Assembly: GCA_020634575.1 (NCBI GenBank)
Contig: JACKBM010000043.1
Location: 1 to 58,432 of the forward strand
DNA length: 58,432 nt
DNA from: Ardenticatenales bacterium
GTDB lineage: Bacteria > Chloroflexota > Anaerolineae > Promineifilales > Promineifilaceae
Reading direction: 5' to 3'
The position numbers and the translations under genes are program-made. Shown piece by piece: positions 26,337 through 35,336 of this stretch (positions within the stretch are counted from its first letter, which is position 1; each line of letters opens with the position of its first letter). The notes under the pieces are model-generated. The model was not told where the DNA came from, did no database searches, and saw only the letters and a list, made by a program, of their open reading frames with translations.

Positions 26337-26592
26337 ACACGCACCTGACCACGAACACGGACCGGGCTGTCAGGAGCTGCTGGGCGATCTCTCCGCCTAC
26401 CTCGACGGCGAGCTCTCCCCCGCACTCTGCGCCGAAATCGAGCAACACATGGCCGAATGCGAAAATTGCCGCGTCGTCGTCGACACCATGCGTAAAACGG
26501 TCGATCTCTACCGCACAATGCCCCAACCGGGCCTGCCTGAGGGACTGCGCGAGAAACTGTTCAAATCATTCACACTGGACACGCCGGACTAG
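26329..26592 (+). CDS. zinc-finger anti-sigma factor
   Basis: An 87-residue zf-HC2 protein. CQELLGDLSAYLDGELSPALCAEIEQHMAECENCR gives the H-x3-C-x2-C ZAS motif (HMAECENC), which typically binds zinc and clamps an ECF sigma factor. The start ATG overlaps the sigma gene's last codons by 8 bases, implying translational coupling. There is no transmembrane segment after the motif, so it is a soluble anti-sigma, possibly redox-sensing. That would fit the thiol-redox genes just upstream. Confidence 0.85.
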   Translation: MNKHAPDHEHGPGCQELLGDLSAYLDGELSPALCAEIEQHMAECENCRVVVDTMRKTVDLYRTMPQPGLPEGLREKLFKSFTLDTPD

Positions 26593-26598
26593 CTCTAC

Positions 26599-27480
26599 CT
26601 AATCCTTTAAACGATAAGAGACAAACGCAATTGTTCGGCTATCGGGGGCCCAGGAGTTCACATTGATGGTGCCCTGGCCGCCAAAAAGGGTGGCAACAGT
26701 TTTGGCTTGGCCACCAGAGGCTGGCACGAGGCGCAAGGCCACATTCTTGTTTGGCGGATGGTCGCCCGGCGCCACATCGTCTTGCCCATAAGCGATGTAA
26801 ATCACCCATTCGCCATCTGGTGAAACATGCGGAAACCAACAGTTCGCCGCTTCGTCGACCATCTGGGTGGGGTTCGCCCCATCCGCCTCCATGCGCCAGA
26901 TTTGCATCAGCCCACTACGAGTCGAGTTAAACCAGATGTGTTGGCCGGACGGTGAATATTCCGGCCCATCATCCAGGCCCGGTTCATCCGTCAGCTGTGT
27001 TTCGACCCCGCCAGCCACCGAAATGGTGTAAATGTCGTACTGCCCGCCGCGCTCGGCGCAGTAGGCTAGCCGCTGACCATCAGGCGACCAACCATGCAGG
27101 TAGCTGGGACCGTTGGACGTTACCAGGACAGGCTCACCGCCGGCCAGGGGCAGAATGTAAATACGCGATCGAGCGTCTTCATTGGTGAAATGGCTGACGG
27201 CCAACTGCTTATTATCCGGCGAGAGCACATGATCGTTGTTGCAGTCAATAGCAAAGCCCGTATCGATCAGCTTGCTCACACCCGTGGCCAGCTGGAAGGT
27301 GTACATCCGGCCGCGGCTGTTGTAAACGAGATAACGACCATCGCTTGTCCAGTTCGGGGCCTCGATGATGTATTCAAATTCCTTCAAGACAGTACGTTCA
27401 CCTGTGTGCACGTCAATCGTTTCCAGAATGCTGTAGCCATCCCGCTCCGCAATCCACGCTCGTAGTTCTTCGATGTTCAT
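26599..27480 (-). CDS. TolB-like beta-propeller protein
   Basis: A 293-residue protein with WD40-like/PD40 repeats: [67 protein letters not shown] and [17 protein letters not shown]. The SPDG and Y/W spacing give about six blades. There is no signal peptide, so it is probably cytoplasmic, unlike periplasmic TolB. ATG 27480 is 8 bases after GGAGG; two upstream in-frame starts are closer to or inside that site. Propellers of this type occur in oligogalacturonate lyases and as protein scaffolds. No catalytic residues are recognised. Confidence 0.8.
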   Translation of the reverse strand: MNIEELRAWIAERDGYSILETIDVHTGERTVLKEFEYIIEAPNWTSDGRYLVYNSRGRMYTFQLATGVSKLIDTGFAIDCNNDHVLSPDNKQLAVSHFTNEDARSRIYILPLAGGEPVLVTSNGPSYLHGWSPDGQRLAYCAERGGQYDIYTISVAGGVETQLTDEPGLDDGPEYSPSGQHIWFNSTRSGLMQIWRMEADGANPTQMVDEAANCWFPHVSPDGEWVIYIAYGQDDVAPGDHPPNKNVALRLVPASGGQAKTVATLFGGQGTINVNSWAPDSRTIAFVSYRLKD

Positions 27481-27715
27481 CTGCATCCCCTCCACACATT
27501 GGGCATTTGTAAATCAAAACTGCTAGAAAATGTATTCCACATCATCCCAACCCTCGGCACAGGGGCCGTCGGGCAAAACAACTGGTTCAATTCGGGCCAT
27601 CGTTATTTCCTACTTCCTGTTGGTTAGCTAAAATTAGGATCATAAGCGGAATTATCCGTTTCTTCGCTCTCTGAGTTTACCGCGAATTGGTCGGGAAGCT
27701 CAGCAAAGGTTCGCC

Positions 27716-29233
27716 ATGTCTCGTCGACGGCAAAGACAAGCCCGCTCTTCAGCCAACGTGCCACCCATCATGTTCCAGCGGCTGCAGAATCGCTGGTCGC
27801 CTTACGAAATCCTGGATCCCGCACAGCTGGACAGTCTGCATGACGCCTCCATGACCATCCTGGAGGACATTGGCCTTGATTTTATGGACGCGGAGGCGCT
27901 GTCCATCTGGGCCGCAGCCGGGGCTAGAGTCGATCACAAAGCCCAGCACGTCTGGATCGATCGAGGCCTCGTCGCGGCAGCATTGACCACAGCGCCCAGC
28001 AGCTTTACCTGGCGCGCCCGCAATCCGGCCCATGACGTCCATATCGGCGACAACGAAATCGCCTTTGGCCCGCCCGGCGGCATGGTCTACATCAGCGACC
28101 TGGACAATGGCCGCCGCCCCGGCCGCATGGCTGATTACGAAAATCTACTGCGTCTGACCCAGCTCTGCCCACACCTCCATTTTGGCCCCTGGGAACAGGT
28201 TACCGCCCACGATATCCCCGTCAACGTCCGCCACCTGCACCGGCTGCGGGCCGGCATCCAGCTCACCGACAAAGCGCTCATGGAGGCCGCCCACGGTCGC
28301 ATCATCACGGCTGACAACCTGGCCATCGCCAGCCTGTTGTTCGGCGGCCTGGAAGGCAGCCCGGTGATCGGCGACGTCATCAATGTCAACAGTCCGCTCC
28401 GCTTTGACGAGCGGATGTTAGGGGGGCTGATGACGATGGCGCGGGCCGGGCAGGTTGTCGTCCTGACCCCGTTTATCCTGGCCGGGGCGATGGCGCCGCT
28501 CACGATGGCCGCCGCCCTCGCCCAGCAAAACGCCGAAGCGTTGGCCGGCATTACCCTGACCCAACTGGTCCGGCCGGGTGCGCCGGTCATCTACGGCGGC
28601 TTCACCACCAATACGGACCTCAAATCGGGCAGCCCTGCCTTCGGTACGCCGGAGGGGGCCTGGGCGCTGCTTGTCGGCGGCCAGCTGGCCCGGCGCTATG
28701 GCCTGCCCTATCGCGGCAGCGGCGGCCTCAGCAACAGCAACCTGGCCGATGCCCAGGCCGCCCTGGAAAGCCAGTGGAATCTGTGGCCGGCCGTCCTGGC
28801 TCACACCAATCTGGTCATGCACGCCGCCGGCTGGCTGGAAGGGGGCCTGACCGTCTCCCTGGAGAAATTCATGCTGGATGCTGAAGCGCTGGCGATGTTC
28901 ACTCGCTTCCTGGCCGGTTTTGCCATCAACCCGGACGAGCTGGCCCTGGATATGATCGCCGCCGTCGGCCCCGGCGGCCACCATTTTGGCACGCCCCACA
29001 CCCAGGCCCGCTTCCGCGATGCCTTTCACCAATCCAGCCTGGCCGACCGGGCCAATTATGATAGCTGGCAGGAAGCCGGCGGCCTCGACCTGGCCCAACG
29101 AGCCAACGCCCTCTGGAAACAGCAGCTCCGCGCCTACGAGCCGCCGCCCCTGGACGAGGCCAGCCGCGACGCCATCAACGACTACATCAGCCGCCGCACT
29201 CGGGAATTGGCTGGCGTTGCCCTTTACGATTAA
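27716..29233 (+). CDS. mttB: second MttB-family corrinoid methyltransferase
   Basis: A 505-residue MttB-superfamily protein, paralogous to the one at 8884. The shared blocks include LHDASMTILEDIGLDFMDAEAL, VINVNSPLRFDERMLGGLMTMARAGQVVVLTPFILAGAMAPLTMA and VMHAAGWLEGGLTVSLEKFMLDAEALAMF, then GPGGHHFGTPHTQARFRDAFHQSSL. No in-frame amber codon occurs. It starts with a basic stretch (MSRRRQRQAR). No corrinoid protein or RACo is encoded nearby, so it probably uses the corrinoid protein at 12614. It is followed by a sarcosine-oxidase-like gene, suggesting consecutive removal of N-methyl groups from a betaine-type substrate. The actual substrate is not determined. Confidence 0.87.
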   Translation: MSRRRQRQARSSANVPPIMFQRLQNRWSPYEILDPAQLDSLHDASMTILEDIGLDFMDAEALSIWAAAGARVDHKAQHVWIDRGLVAAALTTAPSSFTWRARNPAHDVHIGDNEIAFGPPGGMVYISDLDNGRRPGRMADYENLLRLTQLCPHLHFGPWEQVTAHDIPVNVRHLHRLRAGIQLTDKALMEAAHGRIITADNLAIASLLFGGLEGSPVIGDVINVNSPLRFDERMLGGLMTMARAGQVVVLTPFILAGAMAPLTMAAALAQQNAEALAGITLTQLVRPGAPVIYGGFTTNTDLKSGSPAFGTPEGAWALLVGGQLARRYGLPYRGSGGLSNSNLADAQAALESQWNLWPAVLAHTNLVMHAAGWLEGGLTVSLEKFMLDAEALAMFTRFLAGFAINPDELALDMIAAVGPGGHHFGTPHTQARFRDAFHQSSLADRANYDSWQEAGGLDLAQRANALWKQQLRAYEPPPLDEASRDAINDYISRRTRELAGVALYD

Positions 29234-29253
29234 GATTGAGAAGGAGGAGAGGC

Positions 29254-29348
29254 CACGGATTAACACGGATTACTCACGGATAATTCTTGTGTGGAGGATG
29301 AAGTTGTTCGCTCCCAAGCAAAGAAAAAAAATCCGTGCAAATCCGTGG
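29254..29348. repeat. 95-bp inverted repeat immediately upstream of the flavoenzyme start
   Basis: CCACGGATTAACACGGATT (29254-29272) pairs with AATCCGTGCAAATCCGTGG (29330-29348), imperfect only in the centre. The element ends 8 bases before the ATG of the flavoenzyme, leaving an A-run and no Shine-Dalgarno sequence. CCACGGATT-type repeats are common small intergenic elements, to my recollection. Confidence 0.6.
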
Positions 29349-29356
29349 CAAAAAAA

Positions 29357-30526
29357 ATGACCAGAACGACTTTTAACACGATTGTTTTGGGGCTAGGCGC
29401 CATTGGCAGTGGCGCCTTGTATTGGTTGTCGCGGCGGTTGGGTAGCGATGTATTGGGGTTGGAGCAGTTTGAGCTGGGCCACGTGCGCGGTGGGTCGCAG
29501 GACCATTCCCGTATCATCCGCCTCTCCTATCACAACACCCACTACATCGAGCTGGCCAAAGCCGCCTACGCCGCCTGGCGCGAGCTGGAAGCGGACGCGG
29601 ATGAGAGCCTGCTCGTGACGACGGGCGGGTTAGATCTGTCGCCGGCCGGTGCCGCCATCCCCCTCGATAACTACACCGACAGCATGACCGCTGCCGGCGT
29701 CTCCTTCGAGCTGCTCAGCGCGTCTGAGACGATGTACCGTTGGCCCCAATGGCGCCTGACCGACGACGTCCGCGTGCTCTACCAGGCACAGAGCGGCATC
29801 GCCCCGGCGGCCAAATGCATGGCCGCCCACCTGAGTATGGCGCGGGCCAACGGGGCGACGATTGTCGATAATGCGCCAGTGACGGCAATAACGCACCGGC
29901 CAGATGGCGTCACCCTGACAGCCGGCGCTGAAACATACAGCTGCCGCCATCTCGTCATTAGCGCCGGCGCCTGGTCCAACCAGGCTCTGGCCCACCTCGG
30001 CTACCAGCTACCGCTCACCGTCACCAAAGAGCAGGTCATCTACTTCGACACCGCCAACGCCGCTGAGTTTGCCCCGGAGCGCTTCCCCATTTGGATCTGG
30101 ATGGACGATCCCTGCTACTACGGCTTTCCCACCTACGGTGAACCCGGCCCCAAGGCGGCCCAGGACGCCGGCGGCCTGGAAACCGACCCTGATAAGCGCA
30201 CCTTCGAGCCGGATGATGCCGCTCGCGCTCGCGTCTACGCGTTTGTCAGCCAGCATCTGCCCGGCATGGGCACCAACCCGCTCTACCTGAAAACCTGCCT
30301 CTACACGATGCCCCCCGACCGGGATTTTGTCCTGACCAGCCTGCCAACCGCGCCGAATGTCTCAGTTTGCGTCGGCGCCGGTCATGCGTTCAAGTTTTCG
30401 TCGCTGTTGGGCCAAATTCTGAGTGAGCTGGCGCTGGATGGCGCGACGGCCCATGATTTGACGCCATTTGCCATCGACCGGCCGGTTCTGCTGGAAGAAA
30501 ATCCAGTTCGCAATTTTATGACCTGA
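29357..30526 (+). CDS. monomeric sarcosine oxidase-like FAD-dependent oxidoreductase
   Basis: A 389-residue DAO-fold flavoenzyme of the sarcosine/N-methyltryptophan oxidase group. It has the Rossmann motif VLGLGAIGSGALYWLSRR, the family SRIIRLSYH segment, and KTCLYTMPPDRDFVL, whose Cys aligns with the one that binds FAD covalently in this family. GAGHAFKFSSLLGQILSEL matches the conserved C-terminal block. It oxidises a secondary or tertiary N-methyl amine with O2 to formaldehyde and peroxide. ATG 29357 gives the family N-terminus; the preceding palindromic repeat replaces any ribosome site. It lies between mttB-2 and an aminotransferase gene. Confidence 0.86.
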   Translation: MTRTTFNTIVLGLGAIGSGALYWLSRRLGSDVLGLEQFELGHVRGGSQDHSRIIRLSYHNTHYIELAKAAYAAWRELEADADESLLVTTGGLDLSPAGAAIPLDNYTDSMTAAGVSFELLSASETMYRWPQWRLTDDVRVLYQAQSGIAPAAKCMAAHLSMARANGATIVDNAPVTAITHRPDGVTLTAGAETYSCRHLVISAGAWSNQALAHLGYQLPLTVTKEQVIYFDTANAAEFAPERFPIWIWMDDPCYYGFPTYGEPGPKAAQDAGGLETDPDKRTFEPDDAARARVYAFVSQHLPGMGTNPLYLKTCLYTMPPDRDFVLTSLPTAPNVSVCVGAGHAFKFSSLLGQILSELALDGATAHDLTPFAIDRPVLLEENPVRNFMT

Positions 30527-30542
30527 GTTGGAGCAATTTGCC

Positions 30543-31832
30543 ATGGACCTGAAGCTCAATTCCCAAGCGCAACGCCCCGTCTCCGCCACGCTGGCCATCA
30601 ACGAACGCGTCCGCGAACTGTGGGCTACAGGTGAGACCGTCTATCACCTCGGCTTTGGTGAATCCCGCTTTCCGGTGCCGGAACTCCTGGTGGAAGCATT
30701 GCATGCGAATGCTCAGCGTCGCGCCTATCTGCCGGTGCAAGGGCTGCCGGCGCTGCGCGAGGCGGCTGCGGCGTATTACAGCCAGCGGCTGGGGCAAACG
30801 TTTGGGCCAGACCAGGTACTGGTCGGCCCGGGCAGCAAAGGGTTGCTCTTTGCTCTGCAGATGGCGCTGGACGCTGACCTGATCATGCCCTCGCCCACCT
30901 GGGTCAGCTACGCGCCTCAGGCTGAGTTACTGGGCCGCCAGGTCATCCGCTTCAACGCCAGCGCCGAGGCCGGCTATCAATGGACGCTTGACGATCTCGC
31001 CGCCGCCCTGCGCCAGGTTGAACGGCCCGGCCGCTTGCTGGTGCTCAACACGCCCAACAACCCGACCGGCCTGCTCCTGAGCGGCGCCTTCCTGCAAGAG
31101 CTGGCCGATTTCTGCCGCCAGGAGCAGATCATCGTGCTCAGTGACGAGATCTACGGCCTCATCAACCACGGCCGCCAGCCGCATGAATCGATGGCCCGTT
31201 ACTATCCCGAAGGCACCGTCGTCACCACCGGCTTGAGCAAACATCTGTCGCTGGGCGGCTGGCGCCTGGGCGTCGCCTTGCTGCCGCCCGACCAGCCGGC
31301 GCTACTACGCGCCATGACAACTGTCGCCGGCGAGCTCTGGTCAACCGCGTCCGCGCCCATCCAATACGCGGCCGTGACCGCCTACTCGGGCAAGCCGGCC
31401 ATCGAACAGTACATTGCCGAGTGCGGCGCCATCCACACCGAGCGGACGCAGCATATCTGGAGCTGGCTGGGCGAATTGGGCATTCGCTGCCCGCAGCCGG
31501 ATGGGGCGTTTTACCTGATGCCGGATTTCAACCAGTACCGCGCCCAACTGGCCCGCCGCGGCGTGACCACCTCGGCAGAGCTGGCCAGCTTTCTGCTGGA
31601 AGAGTATCGTATCGCCACATTGCCCGGCAGCGCTTTCGGCCTGCCGCCGGCCGAACTGAGCCTGCGCCTCTCCAGCAGCTTCATCGACATGGAAAATGAT
31701 GCCGCCGCCGCGACCACATTGGCCGCCTGGCGCAGCAGTGAACCGGCCGAAACAATCCTGACCAACCACCAGCCCATGACCACGCAAATGCTGGGCCAAC
31801 TGGAAACGCTCATGGGCGACCTGAAGAGTTAG
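30543..31832 (+). CDS. class I/II PLP-dependent aminotransferase
   Basis: A 429-residue fold-type I enzyme. LVLNTPNNPTGLLLSG and VLSDEIYGLI are the conserved cofactor-binding segments, and TTGLSKHLSLGGWRLGVALLP holds the Schiff-base Lys. It resembles aspartate/aromatic aminotransferases. ATG 30543 lies after a GGAG in the 16-base gap behind the flavoenzyme, so the two are co-transcribed. It could process the amino acid left after demethylation; the substrate is unproven. Confidence 0.86.
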   Translation: MDLKLNSQAQRPVSATLAINERVRELWATGETVYHLGFGESRFPVPELLVEALHANAQRRAYLPVQGLPALREAAAAYYSQRLGQTFGPDQVLVGPGSKGLLFALQMALDADLIMPSPTWVSYAPQAELLGRQVIRFNASAEAGYQWTLDDLAAALRQVERPGRLLVLNTPNNPTGLLLSGAFLQELADFCRQEQIIVLSDEIYGLINHGRQPHESMARYYPEGTVVTTGLSKHLSLGGWRLGVALLPPDQPALLRAMTTVAGELWSTASAPIQYAAVTAYSGKPAIEQYIAECGAIHTERTQHIWSWLGELGIRCPQPDGAFYLMPDFNQYRAQLARRGVTTSAELASFLLEEYRIATLPGSAFGLPPAELSLRLSSSFIDMENDAAAATTLAAWRSSEPAETILTNHQPMTTQMLGQLETLMGDLKS

Positions 31833-31843
31833 AGGAGAAAGAA

Positions 31844-32266
31844 ATGAGTGAAACAGGAAATACGTTTGCCTTACAGGGCCTGCATCATATCGCCGTACAG
31901 GCGCTGGATTGGGATGAGTCGCTGCATCTTTACCAGGATATCATGGGAATGGAGCTGGTCGCTTACATCCCGGTTGATCGTAAAATTGCTCTGTTGTCAG
32001 CCGGGAATGGCTGTTTTGTGGAGCTGTTTGCGCCTTCGGGCGATGTGATGTCGACCGAAGGCAAGGCGCCGCTATTTCATGTGGCCCTGCGCACGGATGA
32101 TGCGGCTGCGGTCATTGAGAAGGTGCGTGCCGCCGGTTACAATGTAACCCGTGATCCGGGGCGGCTGAGCGGCGCTGATTTTGATGCCACCATTGCCTTT
32201 TTTGAAGGACCGGCCGGTGAACTCATCGAACTCGTCCAGCCACACGGCGACACGCCTACGCGCTAA
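31844..32266 (+). CDS. VOC-family (glyoxalase-like) protein
   Basis: A 140-residue vicinal-oxygen-chelate protein. HHIAVQALDWDESLHLYQDIMGMELV provides the first metal His, GNGCFVELFAPSG the Glu, and LFHVALRTDDAAAVIEKVRAAGYNV with FFEGPAGELIELVQ the second beta-alpha-beta-beta-beta unit with its His and Glu. Members act as lyases, epimerases or dioxygenases on small molecules. It has a strong AGAGGAG ribosome site 11 bases after the aminotransferase stop, so it belongs to the same operon. Methylmalonyl-CoA epimerase-like or fosfomycin-type functions cannot be distinguished. Confidence 0.82.
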   Translation: MSETGNTFALQGLHHIAVQALDWDESLHLYQDIMGMELVAYIPVDRKIALLSAGNGCFVELFAPSGDVMSTEGKAPLFHVALRTDDAAAVIEKVRAAGYNVTRDPGRLSGADFDATIAFFEGPAGELIELVQPHGDTPTR

Positions 32267-32289
32267 CCGCCAGAGCAAAGGAGCAGTTT

Positions 32290-33054
32290 ATGAGCAAGGA
32301 TTTGAACAGACAGGAGTTTGGCCGCCACGCTGAGCATTACGTGGACAGCAAGCCCCACGCCAAAGGGGCCAGCCTGCAGTGGCTGTTGGACCAGATCACG
32401 CCTGAATCGGACTGGCGGGTCATGGATATTGCCACCGGCGCCGGCCACACCGCCTTTCTCTTTGCTGACCAGGTCGCCGCAGTCCTGGCCACCGACTTGA
32501 CCCCCCAAATGCTGGAACAGACGGCCAAGCTGGCGGCAGAGAAAGGAATCAGTAATCTCAGCACAGCGATTGCCGATGCTGAAGCATTGCAGTTTGCCGA
32601 CAACAGCTTTGACCTGGTCACCTGCCGTATCGCCCCCCACCATTTTGGCAATATCCCCGCCTTCGTGCGCGAGACATTTCGCGTCCTGAAGCCAGGCGGC
32701 CTGTTTGGCCTGGTCGACAACGTGATGCCCGGCGGCGCCGATGGCGATTATTGCAACGCCTTTGAAAAGCTGCGCGACCCCAGCCACGGCCGCTGCCTGA
32801 GCATGGCAGAATGGCACAGTGAACTGGAAGGCGCCGGCTTCACCATTCTGCGCGAGGAAACCATCCGCAAACCGATGGAGTTTGCCAGCTGGGCCAAGCG
32901 GCATGATGAGACGGTGAAGGCGGAGCTGCGGCGGCTGTTGTGGGAAGCACCGGCCGGTGCCGCCGCCTACCTCGCCCCGGCTGAAACCGATGGCAACCTC
33001 ACCTTCAAACTCACCGAAGGGCTTTTCCTGGCCCAAAAACCGGAGACAGCATGA
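32290..33054 (+). CDS. class I SAM-dependent methyltransferase (UbiE/COQ5-like)
   Basis: A 254-residue protein with motif I VMDIATGAGHTAFLF, post-I VLATDLTP, motif II FADNSFDLVTCRIAPHHF and motif III VLKPGGLFGLVDN. The layout matches small-molecule methyltransferases close to UbiE. Its stop overlaps the metY start by 4 bases (ATGA), implying coupled translation. Possible roles are SAM-dependent methylation of a sulfur or amine compound related to the neighbouring genes; the substrate is unknown. Confidence 0.84.
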   Translation: MSKDLNRQEFGRHAEHYVDSKPHAKGASLQWLLDQITPESDWRVMDIATGAGHTAFLFADQVAAVLATDLTPQMLEQTAKLAAEKGISNLSTAIADAEALQFADNSFDLVTCRIAPHHFGNIPAFVRETFRVLKPGGLFGLVDNVMPGGADGDYCNAFEKLRDPSHGRCLSMAEWHSELEGAGFTILREETIRKPMEFASWAKRHDETVKAELRRLLWEAPAGAAAYLAPAETDGNLTFKLTEGLFLAQKPETA

Positions 33055-34343
33055 GCGAACAGAAACGCAAATTCGGCTTTGAAACCCGGATGCTCCACGC
33101 CGGCCACATCCCGGACCCGCAAACCGGCGCCCGGGCCGTGCCCATCTACCAGACCACCAGCTACGTCTTCGATGACACCAGCTACGCCGCCCAGCTGTTT
33201 GAGCTGAAACAGTACGGCAACATCTACACCCGCATCAACAACCCGACAACGGCCGTGTTCGAGGAACGCGTCGCCTCGCTGGAAAACGCGACCGGCGCGT
33301 TGGCCACCTCCAGCGGTATGGCGGCCCAGTTTATCGCCCTGATGACGCTGCTCGGACCTGGCGATGAGATTGTCTCGTCATCCCACCTCTACGGCGGTAC
33401 GGTTTCCCAGTTCACGCACACCTTCAAGAAACTGGGGGTGAAGGTCCATTTTGTCGACCCAACCGACATCGAAAATTGGGCCGCCGCCATCACGCCCGGG
33501 ACGAAGGCGCTGTACGGCGAGATGATTGGCAACCCGAGCGGCAGCATCCTCGACCTGGAACCCCTGGCCCAGCTGGCTCACAGCCACGGTATGCCGCTCT
33601 TTGTGGACAACACCTTTGCCACCCCTTATCTCTGCCGGCCGATTGATTTTGGCGCCGACATCGTTACCCATTCCGCCACCAAATTCCTGGGCGGTCATGG
33701 CAACTCCATCGCCGGCGTCATCGTCGACGGCGGCAACTTCGATTTCAGCAATTACCCGACCATCGCCGACCCGGAACCAGCCCAGCACAACCTGAAGTTC
33801 TACGAGACCTTCGGCCACTACGGCTACCTGATGAAGGCCCGCACGGTGACGATGCGGGACACGGGCAGCGCCCTCTCGCCATTTAATGCCTTTCTGCTCA
33901 TTCAGGGGCTGGAAACGCTTTCCCTGCGCATGGACCGCCATGTGCAGAATGCCCAGGCGGTGGCCGAGTTCCTGCGGGACCATCCCATGGTCGACTGGGT
34001 GGCTTACGGCGGCCTGCCGGAAAGCCCGTTCCATGCCCTGGCCCAGAAATATCTGCCCAAGGGGCCGGGCGCCATCTTCACCTTTGGCATCAAGGCGCCC
34101 AATCCACGCGAGGCGGGGCGGCAATTTATCGAAAGCCTGCACCTCTTCTCCCACCTGGCCAACGTGGGTGATGCCCGCAGCCTGGTGATCCATCCCGCCT
34201 CAACCACCCACCAGCGGCTGTCCGACGACGAACTCAAAAAAGCGGGGGTCAACCCCGGCACGATTCGCCTTTCCATCGGTTTGGAAAGCGTGGAGGATCT
34301 ATTATGGGATCTCGACCAGGCGTTGCTAGCGACGTCAGCATGA
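33051..34343 (+). CDS. metY: O-acetylhomoserine sulfhydrylase
   Basis: A 430-residue Cys/Met-metabolism PLP enzyme. It starts GFETRMLHAGHIPDPQTGARAVPIYQTTSYVF, typical of MetY. YTRINNPTTAVFEERVASLE supplies phosphate contacts, and DIVTHSATKFLGGHGNSIAGVIVDGG contains the PLP-lysine. It combines O-acetylhomoserine with sulfide to form homocysteine, the methyl acceptor needed by the methionine module at 13407. The C-terminal LRLSIGLESVEDLLWDLDQAL block is complete. It is coupled to its neighbours on both sides by 4-base ATGA overlaps. Confidence 0.92.
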   Translation: MSEQKRKFGFETRMLHAGHIPDPQTGARAVPIYQTTSYVFDDTSYAAQLFELKQYGNIYTRINNPTTAVFEERVASLENATGALATSSGMAAQFIALMTLLGPGDEIVSSSHLYGGTVSQFTHTFKKLGVKVHFVDPTDIENWAAAITPGTKALYGEMIGNPSGSILDLEPLAQLAHSHGMPLFVDNTFATPYLCRPIDFGADIVTHSATKFLGGHGNSIAGVIVDGGNFDFSNYPTIADPEPAQHNLKFYETFGHYGYLMKARTVTMRDTGSALSPFNAFLLIQGLETLSLRMDRHVQNAQAVAEFLRDHPMVDWVAYGGLPESPFHALAQKYLPKGPGAIFTFGIKAPNPREAGRQFIESLHLFSHLANVGDARSLVIHPASTTHQRLSDDELKKAGVNPGTIRLSIGLESVEDLLWDLDQALLATSA

Positions 34344-34843
34344 ACACCCTCCTGCCGGAGGAACTGCACGACAAATACATCAACCCGGCCACCATTCAGG
34401 GCATCCTGATGCGCAGCAAGACCATTGCCATGGTGGGCTTGTCGCCCACCAAGCAGCGGCCCAGCAATTTTGTGGCTTCTTATCTGCAGTACGAAGGGTA
34501 TCGGGTCATCCCGGTCAACCCGACGGCGGACGAGATCCTGGGTGAAAAATCATATCCCGATTTGCTGAGCATCCCGGAGCCGGTCGACCTGGTCAACGTC
34601 TTCCGCCGGCCGGAAGATTGCCCGGAAATCGCCCGCCAGGCGGTACAGATCGGCGCCAAAGCGCTCTGGCTGCAGCTCCGCGTCATCAGCCTGGAGGCGG
34701 CCGCGATCGCCGAGGCAGGCGGCCTGGAGGTGGTGATGGACCGCTGCGTCAAGATCGAGCACGGCCGTTACTGCGGTAGTCTGCACTGGGTGGGCATGAA
34801 TACCGAGATCATCTCGGCGCGCAAGAGCGGCCGGTTTATTTAA
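34340..34843 (+). CDS. CoA-binding domain protein (YccU-like)
   Basis: A 167-residue Rossmann-fold CoA_binding_2 protein. KTIAMVGLSPTKQRPSNFVASYLQYEGYRVIPVNPTADEILGEKSYPDLLSIPEPVDLVNVFRRPE is the typical core, and LWLQLRVISLEAAAIAEAGGLEVVMDRCVKIEH the C-terminal block with the conserved MDRC. It is translationally coupled to metY (ATGA). This neighbour pair is common in bacteria and suggests a role in homoserine-ester or acyl-CoA handling, which is not established. ATG 34340 is chosen over an earlier in-frame ATG at 34304 inside metY. Confidence 0.87.
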   Translation: MNTLLPEELHDKYINPATIQGILMRSKTIAMVGLSPTKQRPSNFVASYLQYEGYRVIPVNPTADEILGEKSYPDLLSIPEPVDLVNVFRRPEDCPEIARQAVQIGAKALWLQLRVISLEAAAIAEAGGLEVVMDRCVKIEHGRYCGSLHWVGMNTEIISARKSGRFI

Positions 34844-34924
34844 ATACCAGTCTCGTTCTGAGGCTATGCACCAAGCAGCCGTTGCTGCAGGCTGCGTATC
34901 TAAGCAGGGCTGGCATGCGCTACC

Positions 34925-35258
34925 AGGTTCGTAGTAAAGGGCTTTAAGGCTTGTCCGCAGGTAAAATGCACCGCACGATGCCCTTCCTGACGTCATCCCG
35001 AGCTCTATTTGTCGTGAAAAGTGCTCATTAAGAGAGCGCGAGGGATCTCGGTCTGAGGCGCTGACAGGACCGGCCGGTAGCTGGTGAAAGAACGGCGAGC
35101 TGCCATACCAGCCACCAGCCGTCAAAGCCAACACCATGGCGAGGGGCCCTTCGCTCTCTCTTGATGTGGGTAATGCCCCATGAACGAAGCTCAGGGTGAC
35201 GTCGGAAAATTATGAAAAACGACCTCCGGACAAGCCTTAAAGCGTTTACTACAAACCT
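34925..35258. repeat. 334-bp MITE-like element with about 37-bp terminal inverted repeats
   Basis: The left end (34925-34962) and right end (35222-35258) are reverse complements over about 37 bases with three or four differences, sharing GCTTTAAGGCTTGTCCG. Inside, a second nested pair surrounds GACGTCATCCCGAGC (near 34990) and GCTCAGGGTGACGTC (near 35190). There is no transposase, so it would be non-autonomous. One ACCGGCCGGT copy lies inside at 35069. It fills most of the 493-base gap between the CoA-binding gene and the GGT gene. Confidence 0.75.
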
Positions 35259-35336
35259 CGGCTTCGCCCAACCGGCAAGACCAGTGTTTGCATTATTACA
35301 TGCGCTGATTCATAAGAAGTTTGTCAGGTATATACC

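Noticed and set aside
34925..35258. Complete insertion sequence
   Set aside because: Long inverted ends are present, but there is no transposase frame in the 334 bp.
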